A stretch of DNA of 43,328 nt from an uncultured SAR86 cluster bacterium (lineage in GTDB: Bacteria > Pseudomonadota > Gammaproteobacteria > Magnimaribacterales > D2472), in contig CACLMT010000010.1 in the NCBI GenBank assembly GCA_902608115.1, forward strand, positions 1-43,328. The letters are read 5' to 3'. Below the pieces are notes generated by a model that saw only the letters and a list, made by a program, of their open reading frames with translations, made no database searches and was not told the origin of the DNA. Within the stretch, counting starts at the first letter, position 1, and every line of letters starts with the position of its first letter. The position numbers and the translations under genes are program-made. Shown in pieces: positions 17,504 through 26,172 of this stretch.

Positions 17504-18063
17504 AAATCTAAAAAATTTCTAATTAATTTCATACCATGATCAGTATCAATTGATTCAGGATGGAATTGGACTCCATAAATTGGCTTAATTTTGTGCTCTA
17601 TACCCATAATGATCTCTGCATTGCCCTCAATGGTAGAAGTCGTCATAAGTTCTTCTGGCATGGTTTGGCTATCAATAATTAAACTATGGTACCTAACCAC
17701 TGAATAAGGGTTGGGGATGCCTTTAAATATACCCTCACCTGAATGATTGACGTTAGATAACTTGCCATGAAAAACTTCGGGAGCTTTGATAATCTTGCCT
17801 CCAAAAGCAGCGCCAATTGATTGATGACCCAAGCAAACACCAAGCAAAGGGACTTCTGTTTTCTTTGCTAGCTCCACCGATATTCCTGCTTCATTAGGTG
17901 TACATGGACCCGGTGAGATCACAATTTTTTCTGGGCTTAAAGAATTAATTTCATTGAGAGTTAACTCATCATTCCTTATAACTTGAACCTCCTTATTACA
18001 TTCTCCTATGTAGTGCACAAGGTTGTAAGTGAAAGAATCATAGTTATCAATAACCAAAATCAT
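17500..18063 (-). CDS. trpG: Anthranilate synthase glutamine amidotransferase subunit
   Basis: It supplies ammonia from glutamine to TrpE, and this class often also serves PabB in folate synthesis. The 187 residues show D-N-Y-D-S-F-T-Y-N at the start, the nucleophile loop G-V-C-L-G-H-Q and the late V-Q-F-H-P-E-S. Overlaps of 4 bases with both trpE and trpD indicate tight coupling. Confidence 0.97.
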   Translation of the reverse strand: MILVIDNYDSFTYNLVHYIGECNKEVQVIRNDELTLNEINSLSPEKIVISPGPCTPNEAGISVELAKKTEVPLLGVCLGHQSIGAAFGGKIIKAPEVFHGKLSNVNHSGEGIFKGIPNPYSVVRYHSLIIDSQTMPEELMTTSTIEGNAEIIMGIEHKIKPIYGVQFHPESIDTDHGMKLIRNFLDL

Positions 18064-19526
18064 GAGATCATTTCCATGGCATCCATAAAAACCTTAGATT
18101 TTTGCCTACATTCCTGCCATTCATCTTCGGGGATCGAATCAGCTACAATTCCTCCGCCAGCTCCAACATGAATTATCTGATCTTTTATAACAGCGGTTCT
18201 AATTGCAATAGCAGTGTCCATATTTCCATTCCATCCAATATGACCAATTGCTCCCCCATAAATACCTCTTGAGCTTGGCTCAAGCTCATTGATAATTTCC
18301 ATTGCTCTGATTTTAGGTGCTCCAGATAAAGTGCCGGCAGGCAATGACGCCTTTAAAACATCAAAGAAATTTAAATTTTCAGATAAAGTCCCCACCACAT
18401 TTGAAACAATATGCATAACATGTGAATATTTCTCAACAACCATCTTATCGGTAACTTTCACTGATCCAATTTTAGAAACTCGTCCAACATCATTTCTACC
18501 TAAATCAATTAACATTAAATGCTCTGCTATCTCTTTTGGATCGTTCAATAAATCCTCATGATTCAATTGGTCTTCCTCTGGATCTTTTCCTCTTTTTCGT
18601 GTGCCTGCCAAAGGTCTGAGAGTTACTTCCTGATCTTCAAGTCTCACTAATATTTCTGGAGAAGCTCCAACAATCTGGCATTCACCTAAATTTAAAAAAT
18701 ACATGTAAGGCGAAGGGTTAAGTTTTCGTATTGCTCTGTAGAGATCAAAAGGATTACCAGTAAAACTAGCAGAAAAATCTTGAGCAAGTACTACTTGCAT
18801 AACATCACCTTCAGTTATGTAATCTTTAATTGTATTAACTGCTTTAAAATACTCCTCTTTAGTAAAATTTGATTTAAATTCAAAAATATTTTCAGGTTGC
18901 TTAAAATTATCAGATGGAACATCAATGGGTTGGTGGATCAAATCTTCAATCTCATCAAGCCTTGATTGAGCAAATTCATATGTCATGCTTTGAGGGCTGG
19001 CATTAAAAATGATTTGAGTGGATTCATTTATATTATCAAACACTATTAGTTGCTCGGCTTTAATAAGCATAATATCTGGCATGTGTTCTTTAAATTTAGA
19101 ATTCTTGCTTGGTAGTCTAGCAATTTTACTTTCAGCATATTGCGCACTCTCATAAGCAAAAAAGCCCACATAACCACCATAAAATCTTGGTAAATTCTCC
19201 AAATTTGGAGATTTTTGCTGCATTATAATTTCTTGAATAGCATACAATGGATCTTCAGCTTCAAAAGAATTATCAACACCACCAATGGACGTTTCTATCT
19301 TACTTCCAGAGACCTTTATTGTATCAAGGCAGCCAAAACCAATAATTGAGTACTGTGCCCACTTCTCACCGCCTTCAACAGATTCAAGTAAAAAATTATT
19401 TTTTTGATCTGAAATTTTTAAATATAAAGATAAGGGTGTGTCGTCTTCAGCTGAAATATTTCTTACAAGGGGAACGATAGAAAAATTATTTTCTAAAAAT
19501 TCTTTGTATTTCTCTTCTGTAATCAT
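18060..19526 (-). CDS. trpE: Anthranilate synthase component I
   Basis: It converts chorismate to anthranilate. The 488 residues include the tryptophan feedback elements L-L-E-S near residue 47 and N-P-S-P-Y-M-Y-F near 270, and the active-site stretch L-A-G-T-R-K-R-G, I-D-L-G-R-N-D and P-A-G-T-L-S-G-A-P-K. Feedback inhibition by Trp is therefore expected. Only 13 bases separate it from the upstream DUF192 gene, so there is no room for a trpL leader or attenuator. Confidence 0.97.
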   Translation of the reverse strand: MITEEKYKEFLENNFSIVPLVRNISAEDDTPLSLYLKISDQKNNFLLESVEGGEKWAQYSIIGFGCLDTIKVSGSKIETSIGGVDNSFEAEDPLYAIQEIIMQQKSPNLENLPRFYGGYVGFFAYESAQYAESKIARLPSKNSKFKEHMPDIMLIKAEQLIVFDNINESTQIIFNASPQSMTYEFAQSRLDEIEDLIHQPIDVPSDNFKQPENIFEFKSNFTKEEYFKAVNTIKDYITEGDVMQVVLAQDFSASFTGNPFDLYRAIRKLNPSPYMYFLNLGECQIVGASPEILVRLEDQEVTLRPLAGTRKRGKDPEEDQLNHEDLLNDPKEIAEHLMLIDLGRNDVGRVSKIGSVKVTDKMVVEKYSHVMHIVSNVVGTLSENLNFFDVLKASLPAGTLSGAPKIRAMEIINELEPSSRGIYGGAIGHIGWNGNMDTAIAIRTAVIKDQIIHVGAGGGIVADSIPEDEWQECRQKSKVFMDAMEMIS

Positions 19527-19539
19527 GTGATTTTTATTT

Positions 19540-19968
19540 CTAAAAATTTATTTTGTCGCCTACAGTGATCTGATTTGTTTTAAACCAGCCTTGATTCACC
19601 TCCACTGCCATCCTTGCTTTTTTTAAAGAGCATACAGATTTCTCAGAGAGGGGGACCATATCATAAATCTCTAGAATGCTGCCATCTTTTGAAAGGTACG
19701 CAATACTTAATGGGAGTGGAGTGTTTTTCATCCACATGCAATGTTGAGCACTTTTTGGCCAAATAAATATCATTCCATTGTTTTTATCTAGTTTTCCTAC
19801 ATGCATTAGGCCTTTCCGTCTTAAGGAATCCGTATTTGCAACTGTTAAATTTAATACTATTGATTTACCTTCAAAAGTAGCCTCTAAAGCACTCAAAGAC
19901 AAACTAAAAGAGAATATAAAAAACAGACTAAGAAATTTTTTGACGAAAACTTTGGATAGTTTTTTCAT
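19540..19968 (-). CDS. DUF192 family exported protein
   Basis: A 142-residue product of the UPF0127/DUF192 family. An N-terminal signal peptide (K-K-F-L-S-L-F-F-I-F-S-F-S-L-S-L-S) is followed by a small beta-rich domain with R-R-K-G-L-M-H, M-I-F-I-W and C-M-W-M-K-N-T-P-L-P-L-S. The function of the family is unknown. I chose the ATG at 19968, which puts the signal peptide at the N-terminus and overlaps rpe by 41 bases; the upstream start at 20046 would put 26 odd residues before it. It occupies the place where gph stands in Pseudomonas. Confidence 0.85.
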   Translation of the reverse strand: MKKLSKVFVKKFLSLFFIFSFSLSLSALEATFEGKSIVLNLTVANTDSLRRKGLMHVGKLDKNNGMIFIWPKSAQHCMWMKNTPLPLSIAYLSKDGSILEIYDMVPLSEKSVCSLKKARMAVEVNQGWFKTNQITVGDKINF

Positions 19969-20593
19969 AATCTGATGACCCGAAAATTGAAGACCCTGCA
20001 ACAAAAACATTTGCTCCAGCCTTTGAAACGCTTGCAATAGTTTCAAGGTTTATGCCGCCATCGACTTCTAGAAAAATTTTATGATCTTGCTGGTCAATAA
20101 GTTTTTTTGCAGCATAAATTTTCTCAATAGAATCTTCAATGAACTCTTGACCACCAAACCCAGGATAAACACTCATTAATAAAACTAAATCTATCTCCTG
20201 AATAATATCGCTTAGAACCGATAAAGAAGTATCTGGATTAATTGCAATTCCTGCTTTGCATCCAGAATTTTTAATTATCTCTATGGTTTCAGTAACACTA
20301 GCAACAGCCTCTGGGTGAAAGCTTATTAAATCTGCTCCAGCTTTTGCAAAACTCTGAGCCAGATCATTAACTGGGGTAATCATTAGATGCACATCAATAA
20401 AATCATTTATTCCATCATCTCGCAATGACTTACAGACCATCGGACCAATGGTTAAATTTGGAACATAATGATTATCCATCACATCAAAATGTATCCAATC
20501 AGCTCCTGCTTGCATGACGGCATTAATTTCCTCTCCAAGTCTTGCAAAATTTGCAGATAATATAGAGGGAGCAATCTTTAGTTCAGAATCCAT
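19928..20593 (-). CDS. rpe: Ribulose-phosphate 3-epimerase
   Basis: It interconverts ribulose 5-phosphate and xylulose 5-phosphate in the pentose phosphate pathway. The 221-residue TIM barrel shows A-P-S-I-L-S-A-N-F near residue 8, W-I-H-F-D-V-M-D-N-H-Y-V-P-N near 33, D-V-H-L-M near 68, S-V-Y-P-G-F-G-G-Q near 140 and E-V-D-G-G-I near 175: the metal-binding His and Asp residues are all present. rpe near trpE is also the arrangement in enterics and Pseudomonas. Confidence 0.97.
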   Translation of the reverse strand: MDSELKIAPSILSANFARLGEEINAVMQAGADWIHFDVMDNHYVPNLTIGPMVCKSLRDDGINDFIDVHLMITPVNDLAQSFAKAGADLISFHPEAVASVTETIEIIKNSGCKAGIAINPDTSLSVLSDIIQEIDLVLLMSVYPGFGGQEFIEDSIEKIYAAKKLIDQQDHKIFLEVDGGINLETIASVSKAGANVFVAGSSIFGSSDYEKTIQSFRQKIS

Positions 20594-20598
20594 AATAA

Positions 20599-21270
20599 TT
20601 AATTTTCATCTTTTAATCTTTTCCTTGCAAGTTTCAACCGATCAAATGTTCCCACATCCATCCACAACGAATCATCAAAATGAGCAGTAACTTTGGATTG
20701 ACTGATTAGGGGTTTTAAAATAATAGTCCAGATATCAAAAGGATAGGGATGAGATAAGTGCCCCTTTAAAATTTCTGGATTAATTATAGATAAACCAGAC
20801 CATGTTAGATCATTTTCCTTTTCTCTTATAAACACATAACCATCAACCAAAGAAAAATCTCCTTTAAGATTATGTTCAGGGTTTTTAATTCCTATTAAAT
20901 GCGCAGCTTCAGTATTTTCTGGTAATTTATTTAAATCTATTTCAGAAATAACATCAGAATTACATAAGATAAATGGATCTTTTCCTAGATAATTTATTGC
21001 ATTAATCAAAGCTCCGCCTGTTCCATATGGGTAGGGTTCATCTATAAATTGAATATTTATTTTTTCATTGTAGTTAGCAAGGCTGTCTTTTATTTGGTTT
21101 GCAAGATGCGAGACATTAATTACAAACTCACTAACTCCACACTTAATCAACCTGTTTATTGCCCGCTCAATAAGGGTGTACTTGCCCACCAGTAAAAGTG
21201 ACTTTGGAGTATCATTTGTAAGTGGTTTTAAACGAGCTCCAAGCCCTGCGGCTAAAATCATTGCCTTCAT
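20599..21270 (-). CDS. murU: N-acetylmuramate 1-phosphate uridylyltransferase MurU
   Basis: This nucleotidyltransferase makes UDP-MurNAc from MurNAc-1-phosphate, part of the peptidoglycan recycling route that bypasses fosfomycin-sensitive MurA. The 223 residues open with M-I-L-A-A-G-L-G-A-R-L-K-P-L-T and T-P-K-S-L. Later landmarks are G-T-G-G-A, C-N-S-D-V (metal Asp) and a late M-D-V-G-T. The product is named mainly from its overlap of 4 bases with the amgK-like kinase gene, a pairing known from Pseudomonas. A generic sugar-phosphate nucleotidyltransferase is the alternative. Confidence 0.88.
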   Translation of the reverse strand: MKAMILAAGLGARLKPLTNDTPKSLLLVGKYTLIERAINRLIKCGVSEFVINVSHLANQIKDSLANYNEKINIQFIDEPYPYGTGGALINAINYLGKDPFILCNSDVISEIDLNKLPENTEAAHLIGIKNPEHNLKGDFSLVDGYVFIREKENDLTWSGLSIINPEILKGHLSHPYPFDIWTIILKPLISQSKVTAHFDDSLWMDVGTFDRLKLARKRLKDEN

Positions 21271-22184
21271 AATAAACTCATTTTTTTCTTTAACTTTGGT
21301 AGAACTGCATCCTTAAGAAATGATGATAAATGTCTTTGCTCTAGCTCCAAAGATAATGTAATTGTATTAGATACAATCTGAGGGAGATCTTGCATTCTAA
21401 ATGAGCGATCAAATCTTAAATAAAGATTTGTCAGTGTTCCCATGATCCTAAGATTCCTTTGTAGCCCTCCCCAGCATGTTGCTTGATAAGTTTCTTTTGG
21501 TGAGATATCAAAAATAGAGAGCTGAGAAAAGGTTTTGCAATGACGCTTCAAAATTTCGAGATCACAAGGAATATAATGATCTATTAAAATACCAGCCAAA
21601 TCTATTCCAATTGGTCCAAAACATAAATCTTGAAAATCTAATAACACAAGCTCATGATTTTCTAATTGATGGATATTTCTTCTTTCAAAATCAAAATGAC
21701 AGTTTCCCCATTGTTGATTCATAACCTCTGGCATTAATTTAGATAAAAAATCTTGGTATTCATTAAACATTTCTAATTCTAGAAAGTCTTTGCAAAAAAT
21801 TTTTGAAAATCTCTTTGTATGAGATTCTAAACCCATCGCAAATGTTGTATCTATATTATTAAGTTTAGACTGATGCATGCTATTTAAAAGCCCCAATACA
21901 TCTAAAATAAGACTATCATCCTGATAAAAATTTTTTTTATTAATTAAAGAATTATCTCCAACATCTTCCAAAATTGTCAGAAATTTATCTTTATCATATT
22001 TAAAGATTTCTGGAACTCTAACATTATTATTTGAAAGTTGAGTTGCTCGATTAACAAATACTGATTGGCCATTAATCTGTGAGTCATCATAACAAATTAC
22101 ATAGGAATTTTTATTCGAAATGGTCCTATAGTATTTTCTTCCACTAGCCTCTAATTTCAGAGGCTCAATAGAAGTTAATGCCAC
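21267..22184 (-). CDS. amgK: AmgK-like N-acetylmuramate/N-acetylglucosamine kinase
   Basis: It is an aminoglycoside-phosphotransferase-fold kinase; in the AmgK-MurU route it phosphorylates the anomeric position of MurNAc. Motifs: an R-K-Y-Y-R-T near residue 17, the catalytic loop W-G-N-C-H-F-D-F-E-R-R-N-I near 158 and L-L-D-F-Q-D near 180 (Mg-binding Asp), then G-P-I-G-I-D-L-A. The annotated start is a GTG with no visible ribosome site. The frame stays open upstream through a sequence that looks like the missing N-terminal helix, so the true start may lie further up, overlapping the SDR gene. Confidence 0.85.
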   Translation of the reverse strand: MALTSIEPLKLEASGRKYYRTISNKNSYVICYDDSQINGQSVFVNRATQLSNNNVRVPEIFKYDKDKFLTILEDVGDNSLINKKNFYQDDSLILDVLGLLNSMHQSKLNNIDTTFAMGLESHTKRFSKIFCKDFLELEMFNEYQDFLSKLMPEVMNQQWGNCHFDFERRNIHQLENHELVLLDFQDLCFGPIGIDLAGILIDHYIPCDLEILKRHCKTFSQLSIFDISPKETYQATCWGGLQRNLRIMGTLTNLYLRFDRSFRMQDLPQIVSNTITLSLELEQRHLSSFLKDAVLPKLKKKMSLL

Positions 22185-22227
22185 ATCAAAAGTTTGAGCA
22201 TATTTAAGTAATTGACTATTTGAAGGC

Positions 22228-23085
22228 TCAGCTATTTTTAATCTCCGATGGAAGAGGAGTATCGTCTGGAAGGAAAAAATCTAAGGCTAATTCAGAATAA
22301 GGCACCTGAGCATACTTAGAAAAATCTCTCACCCCCTCTTCATATAACACCAAATCATCTATGCAGAAATTTCCCGTAAATACTTCGGGATTTTTGTTGA
22401 AAATTGCATACGCTGCATCTCCCATAATCTCTGGCATCCTTGAAATCTTCATTAATTCTTCTCCACCAAGAATATTTTTCACTGCTGCAGTCGCAATTGC
22501 TGTTCGAGGCCACAAACCGTTAACTGCTATTTTGTCTGCCTTCAATTCCTCTGCCATTCCTAACACACACATGCTCATAGTAAATTTTGCCATCGTATAT
22601 GCAAGATGCGGACCAAACCACTTTGGTTTCATATCTAAGGGTGGCGCTAAATTAAGAATATGGGCATGGTCAGATTTTTTTAAATGAGGAATACAATACT
22701 TACTTACTAAGTAAGTTCCTCGACCATTGATTTGATGCATCAGATCATATCGCTTCATATCAGTATCTGGTGTATTGGTTAAAGAAATAGCTGAAGCATT
22801 ATTGACACAGATATCAATTCCTCCAAAAGTAGAAACAGTTTCTTCAACCGCCGTTCTAACATTAGACTCGTCCCTCACATCTAAGACTATGGGTAAAGCC
22901 TCTCCCCCAGCAGCAACAACCTCTTCAGCCGCGGTGTATATTGTTCCAGCAAGTTTTGGGTGAGGTTCTGCAGTTTTTGCAGCTAAAACAACTTTAGCCC
23001 CATCTTTTGCTGCGCATTTTCCAATCTGCAACCCAATACCTCTACTGCCACCAGTGATGAATAATACTTTTCCCTTTAAACTCAT
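22228..23085 (-). CDS. HSDL2-like short-chain dehydrogenase, catalytic Ser replaced by Ala
   Basis: An SDR of 285 residues, close in layout to the N-terminal domain of HSDL2 (hydroxysteroid dehydrogenase-like 2) and without its SCP2 domain. It has the NAD(P) loop T-G-G-S-R-G-I-G (11-18), N-N-A-S (95-98), and Tyr163/Lys167 of the YxxxK motif. Where HSDL2 has N-I-S-P-P-L, this protein has N-L-A-P-P-L, so the catalytic Ser is Ala147. The substrate is unknown; fatty-acyl or hydroxyacyl compounds are guesses. AGGAGA 6-7 bases before the ATG is one of the best ribosome sites here. It heads the nine-gene run down to trpC. One 60-base line (22861-22920) is 50 percent G+C, above its neighbours. Confidence 0.85.
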   Translation of the reverse strand: MSLKGKVLFITGGSRGIGLQIGKCAAKDGAKVVLAAKTAEPHPKLAGTIYTAAEEVVAAGGEALPIVLDVRDESNVRTAVEETVSTFGGIDICVNNASAISLTNTPDTDMKRYDLMHQINGRGTYLVSKYCIPHLKKSDHAHILNLAPPLDMKPKWFGPHLAYTMAKFTMSMCVLGMAEELKADKIAVNGLWPRTAIATAAVKNILGGEELMKISRMPEIMGDAAYAIFNKNPEVFTGNFCIDDLVLYEEGVRDFSKYAQVPYSELALDFFLPDDTPLPSEIKNS

Positions 23086-23147
23086 GTTGTTTCTCCTAAA
23101 ATTCTTATAAGCTCATAATTTATTAGTAAATTTTTTATAGCTATTTA

Positions 23148-23173
23148 TTGCATTCTTAAAATGAATCATGCAA
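23148..23173. promoter_or_regulatory. Inverted repeat in the divergent SDR/DsbA-like promoter region
   Basis: TTGCAT (23148-23153) and ATGCAA (23168-23173) form a 6-bp inverted repeat. An inner ATTC/GAAT pair adds dyad symmetry around TTAAAAT. It lies in the 126-base gap between the two divergent genes, so it could be an operator; it could also be chance in AT-rich DNA. Confidence 0.25.
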
Positions 23174-23211
23174 GTTAGGACTAATTATATGCCCTTGAGT
23201 TGAGGACGACC

Positions 23212-23811
23212 ATGAATGTAGATTTTATTTTTGATTTTGCAAGTCCAAATTCTTACTTATGCTATAAAACAATCCCAAAGCTTGAAAAAAATTATAATAT
23301 TAAATTTAACTATGTGCCTTGCTTGTTAGGGGGTATTTTTAAGCTAACCAACAATCAAGCTCCAATGATAGCCTTTGGAGAAATACCCAACAAAATAAAA
23401 TATGAAAATGAAACTGTTTTTAATAGATTTATGCTAGAACACAACATTGATGATTTTAAAATGAATGAACACTTCCCTTTAAACACACTCTTGCTTCAAA
23501 GGGGCGCTATTGCCGCTCAAAAGAATGGTTTTTTTGATCATTATATAGAAATAATAATGAGGGGAATGTGGGAAGAATCTTTAAAACTTGATGATCAAGA
23601 TATTTTTCATGCTTTTTTAGAAAAGAATGATTGTCATGCAAGTCTATTAATTCAAGAAGTATCAAACGATGAAATTAAGTCAGAATTAATAAATAATACA
23701 AATCAAGCTGTTGAAAGAGGGGCTTTTGGAGTACCGACATTCTTTATTAATGATGAAATGTTTTTTGGAAAAGAAAGTCTAAGAGAAATAAAAGATCTAG
23801 TCTCATCATAA
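23212..23811 (+). CDS. DsbA-fold 2-hydroxychromene-2-carboxylate isomerase-like protein
   Basis: A 199-residue thioredoxin-fold protein of the kappa-GST/HCCA isomerase family. F-D-F-A-S-P-N-S-Y-L near residue 6 carries Ser in place of the CxxC of DsbA, and G-A-F-G-V-P-T-F-F-I-N near 170 is the family's cis-Pro region. Such enzymes use glutathione as cofactor, which fits gshB in the window; the substrate here is unknown. A TTG start 12 bases upstream is possible, but the ATG at 23212 with GAGGA 7 bases ahead is clearly better. No signal peptide is seen, so it should be cytoplasmic. Confidence 0.85.
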   Translation: MNVDFIFDFASPNSYLCYKTIPKLEKNYNIKFNYVPCLLGGIFKLTNNQAPMIAFGEIPNKIKYENETVFNRFMLEHNIDDFKMNEHFPLNTLLLQRGAIAAQKNGFFDHYIEIIMRGMWEESLKLDDQDIFHAFLEKNDCHASLLIQEVSNDEIKSELINNTNQAVERGAFGVPTFFINDEMFFGKESLREIKDLVSS

Positions 23812-23853
23812 ACTGAAACTTTTTTGATTTAATCTTTTCTAAAAACAAAATAG

Positions 23854-23859
23854 TACAAT
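23854..23859 (+). promoter_or_regulatory. Candidate -10 box for lptD
   Basis: TACAAT ends 8 bases before the lptD ATG. A TTGATT lies upstream at 23824-23829, but the 24-base spacing is too long for a normal -35. If used, the transcript would start within about two bases of the ATG. Confidence 0.3.
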
Positions 23860-23867
23860 TTACATTC

Positions 23868-26154
23868 ATGAAGAATATAAAAACATTCTTTAGCGTATTT
23901 ATTGCAATATTGTCAGTAAATACAACTTCAGAAATAACTAATTCATTATCAAAGTCTCTCTCAGAGGATGTAAATATTCTTGGGTGTGTAAACCCTCTTT
24001 ACCCAAAACTTAATTTAAAATTTAATTCTGATCAGATCAATGCAAGTCGAATGGATGTAACTTCAAACGGTGCAATCTCTCTAAAGGATGAAGTTTCTAT
24101 TACGATTAATGATGGAAGGATTAAAGCTAGCAGCGCTCATTACGATCCCAATAGCGGATCAATAAGCTCCATCAAAGAAGGAAATATCTATTATTTAGAT
24201 TCATACTTTGGATTTTTAAGTGGTTCATTCAATAAAAATTCAAAAGAAATTAGATTAGAGAAGGGTTCAACATTCCTAAGACCAAGAAATATTTTAATCC
24301 AGTATGAATCTCTTGAGGGCACTATGGATTCTTACTTACACTTTAAGAATACAAATTTAACTACATGCACTGATATAAAAAATGGATGGGAAATTAAAGC
24401 GGATAACATCTCCATCGATGATATTGCTAAGAGGGGGCATATTGAAAACTTAAAACTCCAAGTTCGCGGAAAAACTATAGTATCTCTCCCCTATCTTCCT
24501 TTCCCTGCAACTAATGACCGTTTAACAGGCTTATTAGAGCCTGATATTGGAATCACTTCAGATGGAGCTGATATTTATCTGCCCTATTTTTGGGTCCTCT
24601 CAGAAAAATCTGATATTACTATCGCCCCTAGATTCATTGAAGATAAAGGCGCTGGAATTGAGGCTAACTTTAGATATGTAACTAACACCAAAGGAGAGAA
24701 TTATGTAGATTTTATTTTTTTTCCTCATGATAAAGAGTTTAAAAAGCAATATGGACAAACTGATGATCAAAGGTGGGCCTATAAAATTAAAGATTTTAGA
24801 AAATATAAAAATATTAATTTTTATGTAAATTGGAGCAAATCTTCTGATGCCATGGTTTTATTAGACTTACCATCTGATCTTGTAAATATAGCCAATCAAA
24901 GAGACCATTATCTTCCCCAATCTATTCTTATAACGGCTGAATTTGGAAACCTAGGAATAAATATCTCAAAACAAGGATACCAATCTCTTAACCCATTTAT
25001 TAAAAATGGTTATATTAAAAATCCTGAAATTAATTTAAATTATTCTCGCTATAACCCCCGGTTCTCTTATTTTGCAAATATTGAATATACTGATTTTAAA
25101 ATAGATAAACCCATTAAAAGTATCTCTTTTGCTAAAGGCGGTACAAGAATGATCTCAAAAATTGGGGTTGAAACAAATAATGCTATTGGGTTTTTGGATG
25201 TTGAGTTTAATGGTCACATCATTTCTAAAAAATATAACTTAGATGGTATTGCTAATAAATCTTTTTCAAAAAATATTCCGACAACAAGCTTGAGTATTTC
25301 TTCAACATTCAAACAATTCTCGCCGCTGGGTAGATTCATAGCAACCCCTAAGATTATTTATAGCAAAACAAGCTACAAGAACCAAAGCTCAGACCCAATT
25401 TTTGATCTTCATCCAAGGGATGGAAGTAATTTAAACATTTTTAATCAAAGATTATTTTATGGAAAAGATAGAATTCCTGATCAAGAATTTATTATGGGGA
25501 GCCTCAGATGGCAAGGTTATTTTACAAACCAAAATAAGATGTTATTTGAGTTATATAAAATCAATGAAATCAAAAATAGTAAAATCTTGAATGAAATGTT
25601 ACTTAAAGATTTGTCTCGCGACAATCAGACTGGTTTTGAGTTGAGGTTTGATAGCGGGCTTATAAATACCTTTCTCATGACAAACTATTCACAAAAAAAA
25701 GATCATATCAATTTTGGCAATATGGGCTTGTCGATTAATCTTCCTGAAACACAAATTTCTACTTCAAGGAAATTTCGTCGGTATGTTCCATTGATTGGCA
25801 CAGAAAATGAGTTAGATTATATCGATTTATCTATTAATCAAAATTTATCACAAGGCTATAAATTCATTGGTGGTATAAGCAAGGATCTTAAATCAAAGAA
25901 AAACTTAGAAACCTTTTTTGGAATTGAATTTGAAAATTGTTGTATTGCTTATAGGATTTTTTGCATCTGATAAAAGATTGTCAAAATATAATCTTAGTGA
26001 TTATATGACTGCTATTGATAATGATTTAATCTGGGAAGATATGATTTCTATTGAGAACAAAAGTAAAATTACTTTTGAATTTGAACTCAAAGGACTCTCA
26101 GGCTCTAGAAAGCAAATAAATAAATTCTTTTCAAATGCCTTTGTAAACCTTTAA
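23868..26154 (+). CDS. lptD: LPS-assembly protein LptD, interrupted by a frameshift near the 3' end
   Basis: LptD is the outer-membrane barrel that inserts LPS with LptE. A signal peptide is followed by an OstA/LptA-like periplasmic domain (about residues 45-230) and the barrel. Cysteines include Cys40 and the late pair F-E-N-C-C, matching the disulfide scheme of E. coli LptD. The first frame stops at 25970, three codons after a T6 run (25957-25962). Dropping one T restores the expected end (A-S-D-K-R-L near the junction, then F-E-F-E-L-K-G-L near the C-terminus) up to 26154, for a protein of 761 residues. As read, the product loses its last barrel strands. Since LptD is normally essential, an assembly error, or rescue by slippage, is more likely than a real null. 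Confidence 0.92.
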
Positions 26155-26159
26155 TTCAG

Positions 26160-26165
26160 TACAAT
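26160..26165 (+). promoter_or_regulatory. Candidate -10 box just before surA
   Basis: TACAAT lies in the 18-base lptD-surA gap and ends 7 bases before the surA ATG, the same hexamer and nearly the same distance as in front of lptD. No -35 at proper spacing is seen, so this is weak. Confidence 0.2.
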
Positions 26166-26172
26166 ACTGATT

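Noticed and set aside
19968-20046. Longer start for the DUF192 protein.
   Set aside because: The extra 26 residues overlap rpe in another frame and would put non-signal sequence ahead of a clear signal peptide.
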